Shown: one piece after another, positions 15,925-24,247 of the stretch
Layout of the letters: each line of letters begins with the position of its first letter
Position numbering within the stretch: position 1 is the first letter of the stretch
From: Bacilli bacterium
Lineage (GTDB): Bacteria; Bacillota_I; Bacilli_A; ML615J-28; CAG-698
Direction of reading: 5' to 3'
Assembly (NCBI GenBank): GCA_028691515.1
Contig: JAQUZE010000008.1
Location: 1 to 64,000 of the forward strand
Length of the DNA stretch: 64,000 nucleotides
Made by a program: the position numbers and the translations under genes
Notes under the pieces: model-generated
Seen by the model: only the letters and a program-made list of their open reading frames with translations
Database searches by the model: none
Told to the model about the DNA's origin: nothing

Positions 15925-16917
15925 ATGAAAAAGTTTAAAAATTTATTTATTATGTTGTTATTGTTATTTGTTGGTTTTGTTGCTACTGGTTGTGATGGTT
16001 TAAATGGAAAAATTAAAATCGGAATTTTACAGTATTTAGAAATTGAAGCATTAAGTGATGCTAGGCAAGGATTTATTGATGGTTTAAAAGCTGAAGGATT
16101 TGTTGATGGAGATAATATTGTTATTGACTTACAAAATCCTGAAACAGATGCAGCAACTATGTCTATGCAAGCAAAAAAACTTGTTAGAGAGAGCGATTTA
16201 ATATTAGCTATTGCAACACCTGCAGCTAGTGCTATTGTCAATGAAGCAAAGGACCAGGAAAAAGATACGCCAATTTTATTTACTGCTGTGACAGATCCAG
16301 TTTCATCTTCATTGATTGCTAGTAATGAAAATCCTGGTGGGAATGTTACTGGAACTAATGATATGAATCCAATAAAAGAGCAAGTTGGGCTTGTTAAACA
16401 ATTAATTCCGGATGCAAAAGCCTTAGGAATAATTTATACAGCAAGTGAAACTAATTCAGAAATACAAGCAAATATTGCAAAAGAAGAAGCAGAAAAATTG
16501 GGGTTAACTGTTGTAATTAAGACTATTGATAGTATTAATAATTTAAATCAGACGGCTTCACAACTTGCTCTAGAAGTAGACGCACTTTATATTCCAACTG
16601 ACAATGCTATTGCTGGAGCTATGGGTGTCATTAATGAAGTAGTTTTAGATAAAAATATTCCAGCAATTACTGGTGAGGTTAATCCAGTTTATGATGGTGG
16701 TTCAATAAGTTATGGTATTGATTATTATAAGTTAGGTCTTGAGACAGCAAAAATGGCAGTTAAAATTTTAAAAGAAGATAAAAAGCCAAGTGAAATTCCT
16801 TCAATTGGGTTAGAGCTAGAGAAGTTTAGTTTAGTTATTAATAAAAAACAATTAGATCAAATAGGAATAACTGTTCCCGCTGAATTAATAAATTTAGCTT
16901 CAGATGTAATAGAGTAA
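15925..16917 (+). CDS. Substrate-binding lipoprotein of aromatic amino acid ABC transporter, copy 1
   Basis: This 330-residue protein has a lipoprotein signal ending in the lipobox VATGC (Cys23). The mature part is a PF04392 (ABC_sub_bind, TrpX-like) periplasmic-binding fold with IKIGILQYLEIEALSDAR, the AIATPAA loop, TAVTDPVS and NPGGNVTGTNDM. The family includes aromatic amino acid binding proteins. It has its own promoter, Tyr-rich leader peptide and terminator, and no permease of its own, so it likely feeds the permease/ATPase encoded after copy 2. The leader codons suggest tyrosine as ligand, which is an inference. Confidence 0.85.
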   Translation: MKKFKNLFIMLLLLFVGFVATGCDGLNGKIKIGILQYLEIEALSDARQGFIDGLKAEGFVDGDNIVIDLQNPETDAATMSMQAKKLVRESDLILAIATPAASAIVNEAKDQEKDTPILFTAVTDPVSSSLIASNENPGGNVTGTNDMNPIKEQVGLVKQLIPDAKALGIIYTASETNSEIQANIAKEEAEKLGLTVVIKTIDSINNLNQTASQLALEVDALYIPTDNAIAGAMGVINEVVLDKNIPAITGEVNPVYDGGSISYGIDYYKLGLETAKMAVKILKEDKKPSEIPSIGLELEKFSLVINKKQLDQIGITVPAELINLASDVIE

Positions 16918-16962
16918 ATAGCTATATTTTTATATGTTTATTTAGATTTATGAAATTAAGTA

Positions 16963-17016
16963 AAAAAAGCCATGTAAGTGTTTTCATGTGTTATTCATTT
17001 ACTTACTGGCTTTTTT
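16963..17016 (+). terminator. Terminator of SBP 1, overlapping the next promoter
   Basis: AAAAAAGCCA (16963-16972) and GTAAGT (16974-16979) pair with ACTTAC (17001-17006) and TGGCTTTTTT (17007-17016), enclosing a 21-base loop with a one-base bulge. The stem contains part of the operator-like 16-mer and the -35 box of the following promoter. Confidence 0.7.
16972..16987 (+). promoter_or_regulatory. Conserved operator-like dyad, copy 2
   Basis: Exact second copy of ATGTAAGTGTTTTCAT, 10 bases upstream of the -35 box of the second leader. The flanking bases differ from copy 1, so the identity over 16 bases suggests constraint. Confidence 0.5.
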
Positions 17017-17026
17017 GTAATATAAT
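16998..17026 (+). promoter_or_regulatory. Promoter of leader peptide 2 operon
   Basis: TTTACT (16998-17003), 17-base spacer, TATAAT (17021-17026), arranged as in copy 1. A second TATAAT at 17034-17039 lies too close to the ribosome binding site. Confidence 0.6.
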
Positions 17027-17054
17027 TATTTCATATAATAAGGAGGAAATAATT

Positions 17055-17123
17055 ATGAATTCTATCATAATTAATCAATTTTTTTATTATTTTTACTTTC
17101 CAAGGAGATATCTTGTAAATTAG
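17055..17123 (+). CDS. Phe/Tyr-rich leader peptide, copy 2
   Basis: This is a 22-codon ORF with AAGGAGG (17040-17046) before ATG and a TAG stop. It shares MNSII, NQF and PRRY with copy 1. Its aromatic run is FFYYFYF: codons 9-15 hold four Phe and three Tyr. No Trp codon occurs. This mixed run predicts that the second transcript responds to shortage of charged tRNA-Phe or tRNA-Tyr, in contrast to the pure Tyr run of copy 1. The CCAAGG of the PRR codons can pair with a TCTTGG (17132-17137) downstream, so part of the peptide conservation may reflect RNA structure. Confidence 0.85.
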   Translation: MNSIIINQFFYYFYFPRRYLVN

Positions 17124-17248
17124 CAATATAGTCTTGGCTTTTTAGCTAGAAATAATATTTGTTATTACAAGATATCAGTAAATCTTGATTAAGTAATAAC
17201 AATAAAGAAATGAATCTTTAATGTGTTATTGCTTATAACACATTTTTT
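17107..17248 (+). promoter_or_regulatory. Attenuator of SBP 2-permease-ATPase operon
   Basis: Segment 1, GATATCTTGTAA (17107-17118, inside the leader ORF), is the perfect reverse complement of segment 2, TTACAAGATATC (17165-17176). Segment 2 region TTGTTATTAC (17159-17168) pairs fully with GTAATAACAA (17193-17202, segment 3). Segment 3, AAGTAATAAC (17191-17200), pairs with GTTATTGCTT (17225-17234) with one G-U. That last stretch is part of the terminator AATGTGTTAT (17220-17229) / ATAACACATT (17235-17244) plus T run. The layout equals copy 1, with 12/12 pairing of segments 1 and 2 here. Confidence 0.85.
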
Positions 17249-17268
17249 AATTTATAAGAGGAGAAATT

Positions 17269-18255
17269 ATGAAAAATTTGAAAAGTATACTTATAGTATT
17301 ATCATCAGTTTTGATTATAATAATTGTCAGTGGATGTACAAATGTTAATAAACGTATTAAAATAGGTATTTTGCAATATTTAGAAATAGAAGCATTAAGT
17401 AATGCAAGACGAGGATTTATTGATGGTTTAGAAGCATCAGGGTTTATAGATGGAATAAACATAGATATTGAATTGTTAAATCCTGAAACAGATGCTTCAA
17501 CTATGTCTATTCAAGCAAAAAAACTAGTTAGAGAGAGTGATTTAATTTTAGCAATTGCAACACCTGCAGCAAGTGCTATTGTAAATGAGGCCAAGGACCA
17601 GCAAAAAGATACGCCAATTTTATTTACCGCTGTAACAGATCCAGTTTCAGCAATGTTAATTGAAAGTAATGAAAATCCTGGTGGGAATGTTACTGGCACT
17701 AATGATATGAATCCAATTAATGAACAAATTGGCTTGATTAAACAAATACTTCCTGATGCTTTAAAGTTAGGTATTGTTTATACTTCTAGTGAAACTAATT
17801 CAGAGATACAAGCAACAATTGCGAAAGAAGCGGCAGAAAATTTAGGATTGATTGTGGAAATTAAAACTATTGATACAATCAATGATTTACAACTTGTTGC
17901 ATCAGCTCTCGCTCAAAATGTTGATGTTATATATATTCCTACTGATAATGCTATAGCTGGTTCGATGGGTGTTATTAATGAAATAGTATTGGAAGAAAAA
18001 ATTCCAGCAATTGCTGGAGAAATTAATTCTGTCATTGATGGCGGATCGCTTACTTATGGTATTGATTATTATAATTTGGGATTTCAAACAGCACAAATGG
18101 CTATTTCGATTTTAAGAGATGATATTAAACCAAGTCAAATACCTTCTACTGGATTAGAAGAGTTTAAACTGGTCATTAATAAGAAACAGTTAGATTTAAT
18201 TGGTCTTGAAATACCAAGTAGTTTATTAGATCAAGCTGAATTAGTATTAGAATAG
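17269..18255 (+). CDS. Substrate-binding lipoprotein of aromatic amino acid ABC transporter, copy 2
   Basis: This 328-residue paralogue of the 15925 gene is very similar along its whole length (KIGILQYLEIEALSNAR, LAIATPAASAIVNEAKDQ, NPGGNVTGTNDMNPI). It has a lipobox IVSGC with Cys23. It is PF04392-type and anchored by a lipid outside the membrane, where it delivers ligand to the permease. It is the first gene of a transcript with the permease (11-base gap) and the ATPase. The Phe/Tyr leader upstream suggests phenylalanine and/or tyrosine as ligand. That specificity is a prediction from regulation, not from binding-site residues. Confidence 0.87.
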   Translation: MKNLKSILIVLSSVLIIIIVSGCTNVNKRIKIGILQYLEIEALSNARRGFIDGLEASGFIDGINIDIELLNPETDASTMSIQAKKLVRESDLILAIATPAASAIVNEAKDQQKDTPILFTAVTDPVSAMLIESNENPGGNVTGTNDMNPINEQIGLIKQILPDALKLGIVYTSSETNSEIQATIAKEAAENLGLIVEIKTIDTINDLQLVASALAQNVDVIYIPTDNAIAGSMGVINEIVLEEKIPAIAGEINSVIDGGSLTYGIDYYNLGFQTAQMAISILRDDIKPSQIPSTGLEEFKLVINKKQLDLIGLEIPSSLLDQAELVLE

Positions 18256-18266
18256 AGGTAATTAAA

Positions 18267-19175
18267 TTGGATGTATTAATAAATATTTTAACAGATTCAT
18301 TTCAAGAAGGATTAGTTTGGGCTATAATGGCACTAGGTATTTTTATTTCTTTTAGAGTTTTAAATTTTGCTGACTTAACTAGTGAGGGAACTTTGACTTT
18401 AGGTGCTGCAATTGCAGCTGCATTAATTATAAAGGGAGTTAATCCTGTTCTTGCAACACTTATTGCATTTCTTGGGGGAATGTTTGCTGGAATTATAACT
18501 GGTTTATTACATACTAAGTTAAAAATTCCTGGTATTCTTGCAGGTATTATTACAATGACAGGTTTATACTCCGTCAATTTAAGAGTAATGGGAAAGGCTT
18601 CTCTATATATAGGAGAAAATAAAACTGTTTTTTCTTATATCAATATGTTATTTGATGATAGAGCTTTATCAAAAACTGTTACAGCTTTATTAGTGGTTAT
18701 AATAGTCTTTTTAATATTGTATTGGTTTTTTGGTACAGAAATTGGTATGAGTATTAGGACTACGGGTATGAATCAAAAAATGAGTAAATCTCTTGGTATT
18801 AATACTGATTTAATGATTATTTTAGGACTTGCTTTAGCAAACGGATTAGTTGCTTTGAGTGGATCATTAATTGCTCAAAAAATGAATAGTAGTAATATGG
18901 ATATAGGAAAAGGAACTATTGTTATTGGACTTGCGTCTATAATTATAGGAGAAGCTATTATTGGTAAAAAGACATTTAAAGTATGGTTGTTTGCTATTAT
19001 TGTTGGTAGTTTTGTTTATCAATTATTAATTGCTATTGCTATTAATTTATTGGGAATGAATCCTAATGATTTAAAACTATTACAAGCAATTTTAGTTGCC
19101 ATAATACTTGGTACACCTTTAATTACAAAAATGATTAAAGATAGGAAAGTAAATAAGGAGCTGAGATCATGTTAG
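18267..19175 (+). CDS. ABC transporter permease (TrpY-like, BPD_transp_2)
   Basis: This 302-residue protein has about eight membrane segments. It belongs to the LivH/LivM-like BPD_transp_2 group that pairs with PF04392 binding proteins: DLTSEGTLTLGAAIAAALI at the N-terminus and the EAIIGKKTF cytoplasmic coupling loop. The start is TTG 18267 with GAGGTA six bases before it; the nearby ATG at 18271 is out of frame. The stop overlaps the ATPase start by 7 bases. It forms the channel of the aromatic amino acid importer proposed here. Confidence 0.88.
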   Translation: MDVLINILTDSFQEGLVWAIMALGIFISFRVLNFADLTSEGTLTLGAAIAAALIIKGVNPVLATLIAFLGGMFAGIITGLLHTKLKIPGILAGIITMTGLYSVNLRVMGKASLYIGENKTVFSYINMLFDDRALSKTVTALLVVIIVFLILYWFFGTEIGMSIRTTGMNQKMSKSLGINTDLMIILGLALANGLVALSGSLIAQKMNSSNMDIGKGTIVIGLASIIIGEAIIGKKTFKVWLFAIIVGSFVYQLLIAIAINLLGMNPNDLKLLQAILVAIILGTPLITKMIKDRKVNKELRSC

Positions 19176-19966
19176 AATTAAAAAATGTTACAAAAGTTTT
19201 TAATAAGGATCAAAATATCATTGATCGAAAAGTTGCTCTTGATAATTTGACCATTACAGTAGAAGATGGAGATTTTATAACTGTTATTGGTAGTAATGGA
19301 AGTGGGAAATCTACATTTTTAAATATTGTAACTGGAATGCATATAGCTGATATTGGTAATGTATTCTTAGATGGTATTGACATTACTAAAATGAAACAAT
19401 ATAAAAGAGCTAAATATATGGGGATGGTTTATCAAGATCCTATGCAAGGAACAGCTTCAAATATGTCTATTTTAGAAAATATGGAAATGGCATTAAAAAG
19501 AGGTAAAAGGAAGACTTTAAGGTGGGGGTTTTCTGCAAAAAATAGAGATTTATTTATAAGTTTACTTAAGAAATTAGATTTAGGACTAGAAAAAAGAATG
19601 AGTCAGAAAGTGGGTTTACTATCTGGAGGACAAAGACAGGCAATAACTTTATTGATGGCAACATTAAATAGTCCTAAATTATTATTGCTTGATGAACATA
19701 CAGCTGCACTAGATCCTAAAACTGCAAAAACAGTTTTAGAAATTTCTGAAAAAATAATTCAAGATGAAAAGCTTACTACAATTATGATTACCCATAATAT
19801 GAAAGACGCAATTAAATATGGAAATCGTTTATTAATGTTTAATGAAGGAAAAGTAATATTAGATGTAAGAGATGAAGAAAAGAAAAATCTGACAATTGAA
19901 AAGTTATTACAAAAATTTAGTTCAACAGATGTTATTTCGTCTGATCAATTAGTTTTAGCCAAGTAA
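19169..19966 (+). CDS. ABC transporter ATP-binding protein (TrpZ-like)
   Basis: This 265-residue ABC ATPase has Walker A GSNGSGKS (41-48), signature LLSGGQRQA and Walker B LLLLDEHTAALDP with His in place of the usual Pro after Glu, as is common in this transporter subfamily. The switch is ITHN. It energises import through the permease upstream. It is the last gene of the second attenuator-controlled operon and is followed by a strong terminator. Confidence 0.92.
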   Translation: MLELKNVTKVFNKDQNIIDRKVALDNLTITVEDGDFITVIGSNGSGKSTFLNIVTGMHIADIGNVFLDGIDITKMKQYKRAKYMGMVYQDPMQGTASNMSILENMEMALKRGKRKTLRWGFSAKNRDLFISLLKKLDLGLEKRMSQKVGLLSGGQRQAITLLMATLNSPKLLLLDEHTAALDPKTAKTVLEISEKIIQDEKLTTIMITHNMKDAIKYGNRLLMFNEGKVILDVRDEEKKNLTIEKLLQKFSSTDVISSDQLVLAK

Positions 19967-19982
19967 TTACTTGGCTTTTTTA
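19957..19982 (+). terminator. Intrinsic terminator
   Basis: AGCCAAGTAA (19957-19966) pairs with TTACTTGGCT (19967-19976), with a T run following, at the end of the ABC operon. Confidence 0.9.
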
Positions 19983-20046
19983 AATTAAAAAACAAAAATG
20001 TCTGTTTCTTAATAATATAATGGTAGTTTAAAAAGAAAGGATTATT

Positions 20047-21648
20047 ATGAAAAGAAAAGTATTTTTGTTTTTTAGTTTTATTATTTTTACAGTTTTAATT
20101 GCTTTTTCAGTTATTATACCTAAAGCAGCAACTTATGACTGGGAGTTTTATCCAAGCGGGATAAATTATTTAGATCCTAATAACTTTGTTACTACAACAA
20201 ATAGTAACGATATAACAACAACTAAAACATATCGTTATATTAAAGTTAAACCATTAACAGCATATAAATTTAAAAAATATAATGAAGTTAATATAACTTG
20301 GAGTGGAATTTATTCATATGAATATAACGAAAATAAAGAGTTGACCAGAACCAATACATTTTTTGATTTCTCTGGAGGAGTAGATTTTTCCTTTACTACT
20401 CAAGAAGATACTATTTATTTAGTGATGGATATTCGCTATGAAATTAGTACGGAGAATGTTTATGCACAAAATATTGATGAATATTTTATTTTGTATGAAG
20501 CTGCAACTGATCTTAGTAATTATGAGATTGAACAATATCTTTATGAGGGTCCATTAAATACATTTGAAGAAGCTGACGTTAGTACAACAATTAGAGTTCC
20601 GTATGGTTCAAGTATTAATGTAGAAACATTAAAGTCACAAATTAAAGCTTATGATAATTATAATGGAGATATTACTAATTCAGTAATAATTGATTTGAAT
20701 GAATATACGGGAAACGAAAGTATTGTAAATAAATATGATGTTATCTTTAAAGTAAGTGATACTAATAACAATAATACGGAATTTAAAGTTATTGTTGATG
20801 TTTTTGATGATGTTTCGCCTGTTTTAACAGCTCCAAATACAATTTATGTTCATCCAAGTGAAATATTATCAGATGAATACTTATTATCTAAAGTTACAGC
20901 TACTGATAATTATGATTTAGATTTAACAAATTCAATTGAATTAATTAATGATGTTTATCCAACTTCTTCAACAATAATTGGAATATATCCTGTCACTTAT
21001 AGAGTAAGTGATAGCTCAAATAATATTACAGAGTTTACTATGAATATCAATGTACGAGATAATATAGCACCAGTAATTGAAGGGAATAATGTAATTGATA
21101 TAGGAAATTTAGAAGAATTTACAATTGAGCAAATTAAAGAAACATTAACTGTTACTGATGATATCGATGAAAATATAATATTAGAAGTTTATCAAGACAA
21201 TTACTCTCTTAACCAACATAAAGTTGGTAGTTATGATGTTGTTTTCTTTGCTAAAGATAATTCAAATAATTATGCTTATTTTACAGTAACTATAAATGTT
21301 GTAGATAGTGAAAGCCCTGTATTTGTGTTAGATAATGGTATTATTAATATTTCTTCAAGTGCTAATCCAATGAGTACTAATGATATTTTGTTACTATCAA
21401 GCAAATATTATGGATTTAATGAAGATAGCAAATATACAATTGTATTTGATGAATATAAAAAAAATAATGATCTTGGAAAACATGATGTTTTATTTGAATC
21501 ATCTGGAAAGAAGTATAAACTAAATATTAATGTGGTTGAGGATAAAAAAATAGAACCAACAATAGTTGATTCTAGTAGTTCAAAAATATTAGTTTTTTTT
21601 AGAAACATCAGAAGTTTCATTAGTAACTTTTGGAGCAGTATTTTTTAG
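20047..21648 (+). CDS. Secreted protein with tandem Ig-like (DUF5011/HYR-type) repeats
   Basis: This 533-residue protein has a signal peptide (residues 1-28, ending near PKAAT). After an N-terminal beta-rich domain (about 30-165) there are three to four repeats of about 80 residues. Each has the pattern TDNYDxDxTNSI...GxYxVTYRVSDSSNNxTEFTxxxNVxD, typical of DUF5011/HYR-like bacterial Ig folds. The C-terminus has only a weak hydrophobic patch, so attachment to the cell is unclear. Its last 60 bases overlap yidD on the other strand, tail to tail. The function is probably structural or adhesive, by analogy only. Confidence 0.75.
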   Translation: MKRKVFLFFSFIIFTVLIAFSVIIPKAATYDWEFYPSGINYLDPNNFVTTTNSNDITTTKTYRYIKVKPLTAYKFKKYNEVNITWSGIYSYEYNENKELTRTNTFFDFSGGVDFSFTTQEDTIYLVMDIRYEISTENVYAQNIDEYFILYEAATDLSNYEIEQYLYEGPLNTFEEADVSTTIRVPYGSSINVETLKSQIKAYDNYNGDITNSVIIDLNEYTGNESIVNKYDVIFKVSDTNNNNTEFKVIVDVFDDVSPVLTAPNTIYVHPSEILSDEYLLSKVTATDNYDLDLTNSIELINDVYPTSSTIIGIYPVTYRVSDSSNNITEFTMNINVRDNIAPVIEGNNVIDIGNLEEFTIEQIKETLTVTDDIDENIILEVYQDNYSLNQHKVGSYDVVFFAKDNSNNYAYFTVTINVVDSESPVFVLDNGIINISSSANPMSTNDILLLSSKYYGFNEDSKYTIVFDEYKKNNDLGKHDVLFESSGKKYKLNINVVEDKKIEPTIVDSSSSKILVFFRNIRSFISNFWSSIF

Positions 21649-21873
21649 TTTTTTTTCTAATTTTGTTAAAGGAACGGGGTCATACCCGCCTTTAGAAAAT
21701 GGATTACACCTTAAAATACGATAAAAAGTTAAAAAACTAGCTTTAAAAAAATTAAATTTTTCATAAACTCCAATAGCATAATTTGAGCAAGTTGGGCTAT
21801 ATTTACAATGAGCAGTATCATAAATTTTATGTGTTTGGTAAAAACGTATAAGTTTAATTGCTAATTTTCTCAT
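21589..21873 (-). CDS. yidD: Membrane protein insertion efficiency factor YidD
   Basis: This 94-residue protein carries the YidD signature: LIRFYQTHK, then the cysteine cluster CKYSPTCSNYAIGVYEKF and RILRCNPFSKGGYDPVP. YidD is a small membrane-associated factor acting with YidC/SecYEG in membrane protein insertion. It has its own AGAGGT ribosome binding site on the minus strand. The C-terminal 20 residues are outside the family core and are encoded antisense to the end of the surface-protein gene. Confidence 0.92.
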   Translation of the reverse strand: MRKLAIKLIRFYQTHKIYDTAHCKYSPTCSNYAIGVYEKFNFFKASFLTFYRILRCNPFSKGGYDPVPLTKLEKKLKNTAPKVTNETSDVSKKN

Positions 21874-21938
21874 AATTATTATACCTCTTATAATTAATTA
21901 TAAACTAGATTCAATAATTTTTCAAGTTAAAGCCTTTA

Positions 21939-21968
21939 AGTAATCATATGTATATGATTACTTTTTTT
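21939..21968 (+). terminator. Intrinsic terminator beyond yidD
   Basis: AGTAATCATA (21939-21948), loop TGTA, TATGATTACT (21953-21962) and a long T run on the plus strand. The only plus-strand gene upstream is the Ig-repeat gene ending at 21648. Its transcript may therefore run antisense through the whole of yidD before stopping here. Confidence 0.75.
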
Positions 21969-22041
21969 ATGTTGTATTTTCTTTTATTTATAAATTGAAT
22001 ATTTCTTAGTTATATGTTAAAATATTTAAATAGGTGAATGT

Positions 22042-22959
22042 ATGAATCATGTAGAAATAAATAAATTTGTTGACTTAATAGATGAAGCTTGTCTTTTAAT
22101 TTATAATGTTAAACCTGAAAAATATGGTGTTATTTTAAAACGGGTTTCTCAAGAAATACTTGGAAATTTTAAAGATAATGACTTAGATGAAGCAACACGT
22201 GAAAAGTTAGGTAGTATTTATCAAAAAATTTATGAAACTGAATTAAAAGATGAAAATGAGGTATTGCTTGCTATTCAGTTGTTGCAAGCAAAGGCATTAA
22301 AACATATAAATTATAGTCTTGATTATTTAGTTCCTGATTTTATATCTTTATTAATTAATCAATTTATTGAAAGTAAAAGTTTATCTTTTCAAGATATTCT
22401 TGATGTTAATATTGGGACAGGTATGCTTTTACTAAATTTAATTATTCATTTAGATAATAAAAAAAATAATTATTATGGGATAAATAATGATGATAATTTA
22501 ATTGATATTTTAGTTGCTAGTAGTAATTTAATTAATAGAGACATTAATATTTTATACGAAGATATAGATGCTAAATTGGTAAATATTTATGACATGATGA
22601 TAGGTAATTTAAGTGGTGAATTATTATTTTCTAAGGATTTGCCATATAAAGTTATATTAGAGAGATTAAATAATTTAAAGAAAAATGGATATTTTGTGTT
22701 TTTAATTGATAATGATTTTTTTGCTAATCCTAATTTAGAAGAATTTAAAGAAAAATTTAATTTATTAGGTAGTTTTCTGGGGTTAATTAGTTTACCAAAA
22801 CAATTAGTACAAGAAGAAAAAAGCAGAAAATCAATTTTAATAGGAAAGAAAACAATAAATATAAAACAAAATATATTAATTGTAAATATTCCAGATTTTA
22901 AAAAAGAAACTTTGGAAAAAACTATAATAGATATTAAAACATTAATTAGTAAAATATAG
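22042..22959 (+). CDS. YtxK-like methyltransferase-fold protein
   Basis: This 305-residue protein resembles the Bacillus YtxK family (N6-adenine methylase-like fold). The SAM-binding motif I reads ILDVNIGTGMLL in place of DPAxGTGNLL. The catalytic NPPY/F position reads IGNLSGEL, so methyltransferase chemistry is doubtful. It lies 9 bases upstream of ackA, the same order as ytxK-ackA in Bacillus. The function of YtxK itself is not established. The identification rests on motif position, length and synteny. Confidence 0.7.
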   Translation: MNHVEINKFVDLIDEACLLIYNVKPEKYGVILKRVSQEILGNFKDNDLDEATREKLGSIYQKIYETELKDENEVLLAIQLLQAKALKHINYSLDYLVPDFISLLINQFIESKSLSFQDILDVNIGTGMLLLNLIIHLDNKKNNYYGINNDDNLIDILVASSNLINRDINILYEDIDAKLVNIYDMMIGNLSGELLFSKDLPYKVILERLNNLKKNGYFVFLIDNDFFANPNLEEFKEKFNLLGSFLGLISLPKQLVQEEKSRKSILIGKKTINIKQNILIVNIPDFKKETLEKTIIDIKTLISKI

Positions 22960-22968
22960 GAGGAAAGA

Positions 22969-24156
22969 ATGGAAAAAATATTAGCAGTTAATGCAGGTAG
23001 TTCATCATTAAAATTTCAATTGTTATTGATGCCTTTAGAGAAGGTTATTACTGAAGGACTTATTGAAAAAATAGGTTCAGAACAAGCAATATATACTATA
23101 AAATATGAAGGTGAAAAACATAAGAAGATATTACCTGTTTGTGATCATGCGAAAGCAGTTAGTATTCTATTAGAAGATATTATTAAAAGAAATATAGTAA
23201 GTTCTTTAGAAGAGATAAAAGGGATAGGTCATAGAATTGTACAAGGAGGATGGTATTTTCAAGATTCTGCCTTAATAGATGAAGATGTTTTAAATAAAAT
23301 TGAAGAGTTATCTACATTAGCTCCACTTCATAATCCTGCACATATTGTTGGAATTAAAGCTTTTCAAGCAGTTTTGCCTAACACTAAAGCAGTTGCTGTA
23401 TTTGATACTTCTTTTCACCAAACAATGAAACAAGATACTTTTATGTATGCAACTCCTTATGAATGGTATACAAAACACAAAATTAGAAAATATGGTGCTC
23501 ATGGTACAAGTCATAAATATGTTTCTATGTTGTGTGCAGAAGTCATGGGTAAAAAATCTGAAGATTTAAAGATTATTACTTGTCATTTAGGTAATGGAGC
23601 ATCAATAGCAGCAGTTAAAGGTGGGGTTTGCATTGACACTTCTATGGGTTTAACGCCTCTAGAGGGAATTCCAATGGGTACTAGAAGTGGAAATATTGAT
23701 CCAGCTGTTATCGAGTTTATTAGTGAAAAAGAAAATTTAGGAATTCAGGAAATTCTTTCTATTTTAAATCATAAATCTGGGTATTTAGGTGTTTCAGGTG
23801 TTTCAAATGATTCAAGGGAAATAGAAGATGGTGCTTTAGCTGGTAATGAAAGATGTAATTTAGCTTTAGAAATTCAATTTAAAAGAATTGCTGATTATAT
23901 AGGTAGTTATTATGTTTCAATGTCAGGACTAGATGCATTAGTATTTACTGCTGGGATTGGAGAAAATAGTAGTTATGCACGAGAAAAAATTTGTGAACGC
24001 TTGTCTGTTTTAGGTGTTGAACTAGATGAAGAAGCTAACAAATCCCGTGGAGAAGTGAAGTTGATTTCAAAACCTGAGAGTAAGGTTAAAGTATATATTA
24101 TTCCTACAAATGAGGAATTAATGATTGCAAGAGATGTAATTAGATTAACAAAATAA
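22969..24156 (+). CDS. ackA: Acetate kinase
   Basis: This 395-residue protein is full length for AckA. The N-terminal ILAVNAGSSSLKFQL phosphate-binding motif and HRIVQGG are present, as are VFDTSFHQTM, the catalytic HLGNGAS with GLTPLEGIPMGTRSG, and the adenosine motif FTAGIGENS. It interconverts acetyl phosphate and ADP with acetate and ATP, giving fermentative ATP. It has a perfect GGAGG site, lies in a two-gene unit with the ytxK-like gene, and ends at a strong terminator. Confidence 0.97.
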   Translation: MEKILAVNAGSSSLKFQLLLMPLEKVITEGLIEKIGSEQAIYTIKYEGEKHKKILPVCDHAKAVSILLEDIIKRNIVSSLEEIKGIGHRIVQGGWYFQDSALIDEDVLNKIEELSTLAPLHNPAHIVGIKAFQAVLPNTKAVAVFDTSFHQTMKQDTFMYATPYEWYTKHKIRKYGAHGTSHKYVSMLCAEVMGKKSEDLKIITCHLGNGASIAAVKGGVCIDTSMGLTPLEGIPMGTRSGNIDPAVIEFISEKENLGIQEILSILNHKSGYLGVSGVSNDSREIEDGALAGNERCNLALEIQFKRIADYIGSYYVSMSGLDALVFTAGIGENSSYAREKICERLSVLGVELDEEANKSRGEVKLISKPESKVKVYIIPTNEELMIARDVIRLTK

Positions 24157-24166
24157 AATATAATTT

Positions 24167-24194
24167 AAAGCCTCGAATTTTTCGAGGCTTTTTA
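24167..24194 (+). terminator. Intrinsic terminator
   Basis: AAAGCCTCGAA (24167-24177), loop TTT, TTCGAGGCTTT (24181-24191) plus T run, after ackA. Confidence 0.92.
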
Positions 24195-24247
24195 AATTAT
24201 AAATTAATTATCGGAAATAATAATAATATAAAAATAAGGAGGAATAT

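Noticed and set aside
15684-15925. T-box riboswitch as the explanation of the structured leaders
   Set aside because: No T-box core motif or specifier loop is seen. The region contains a translated ORF with a ribosome site instead.
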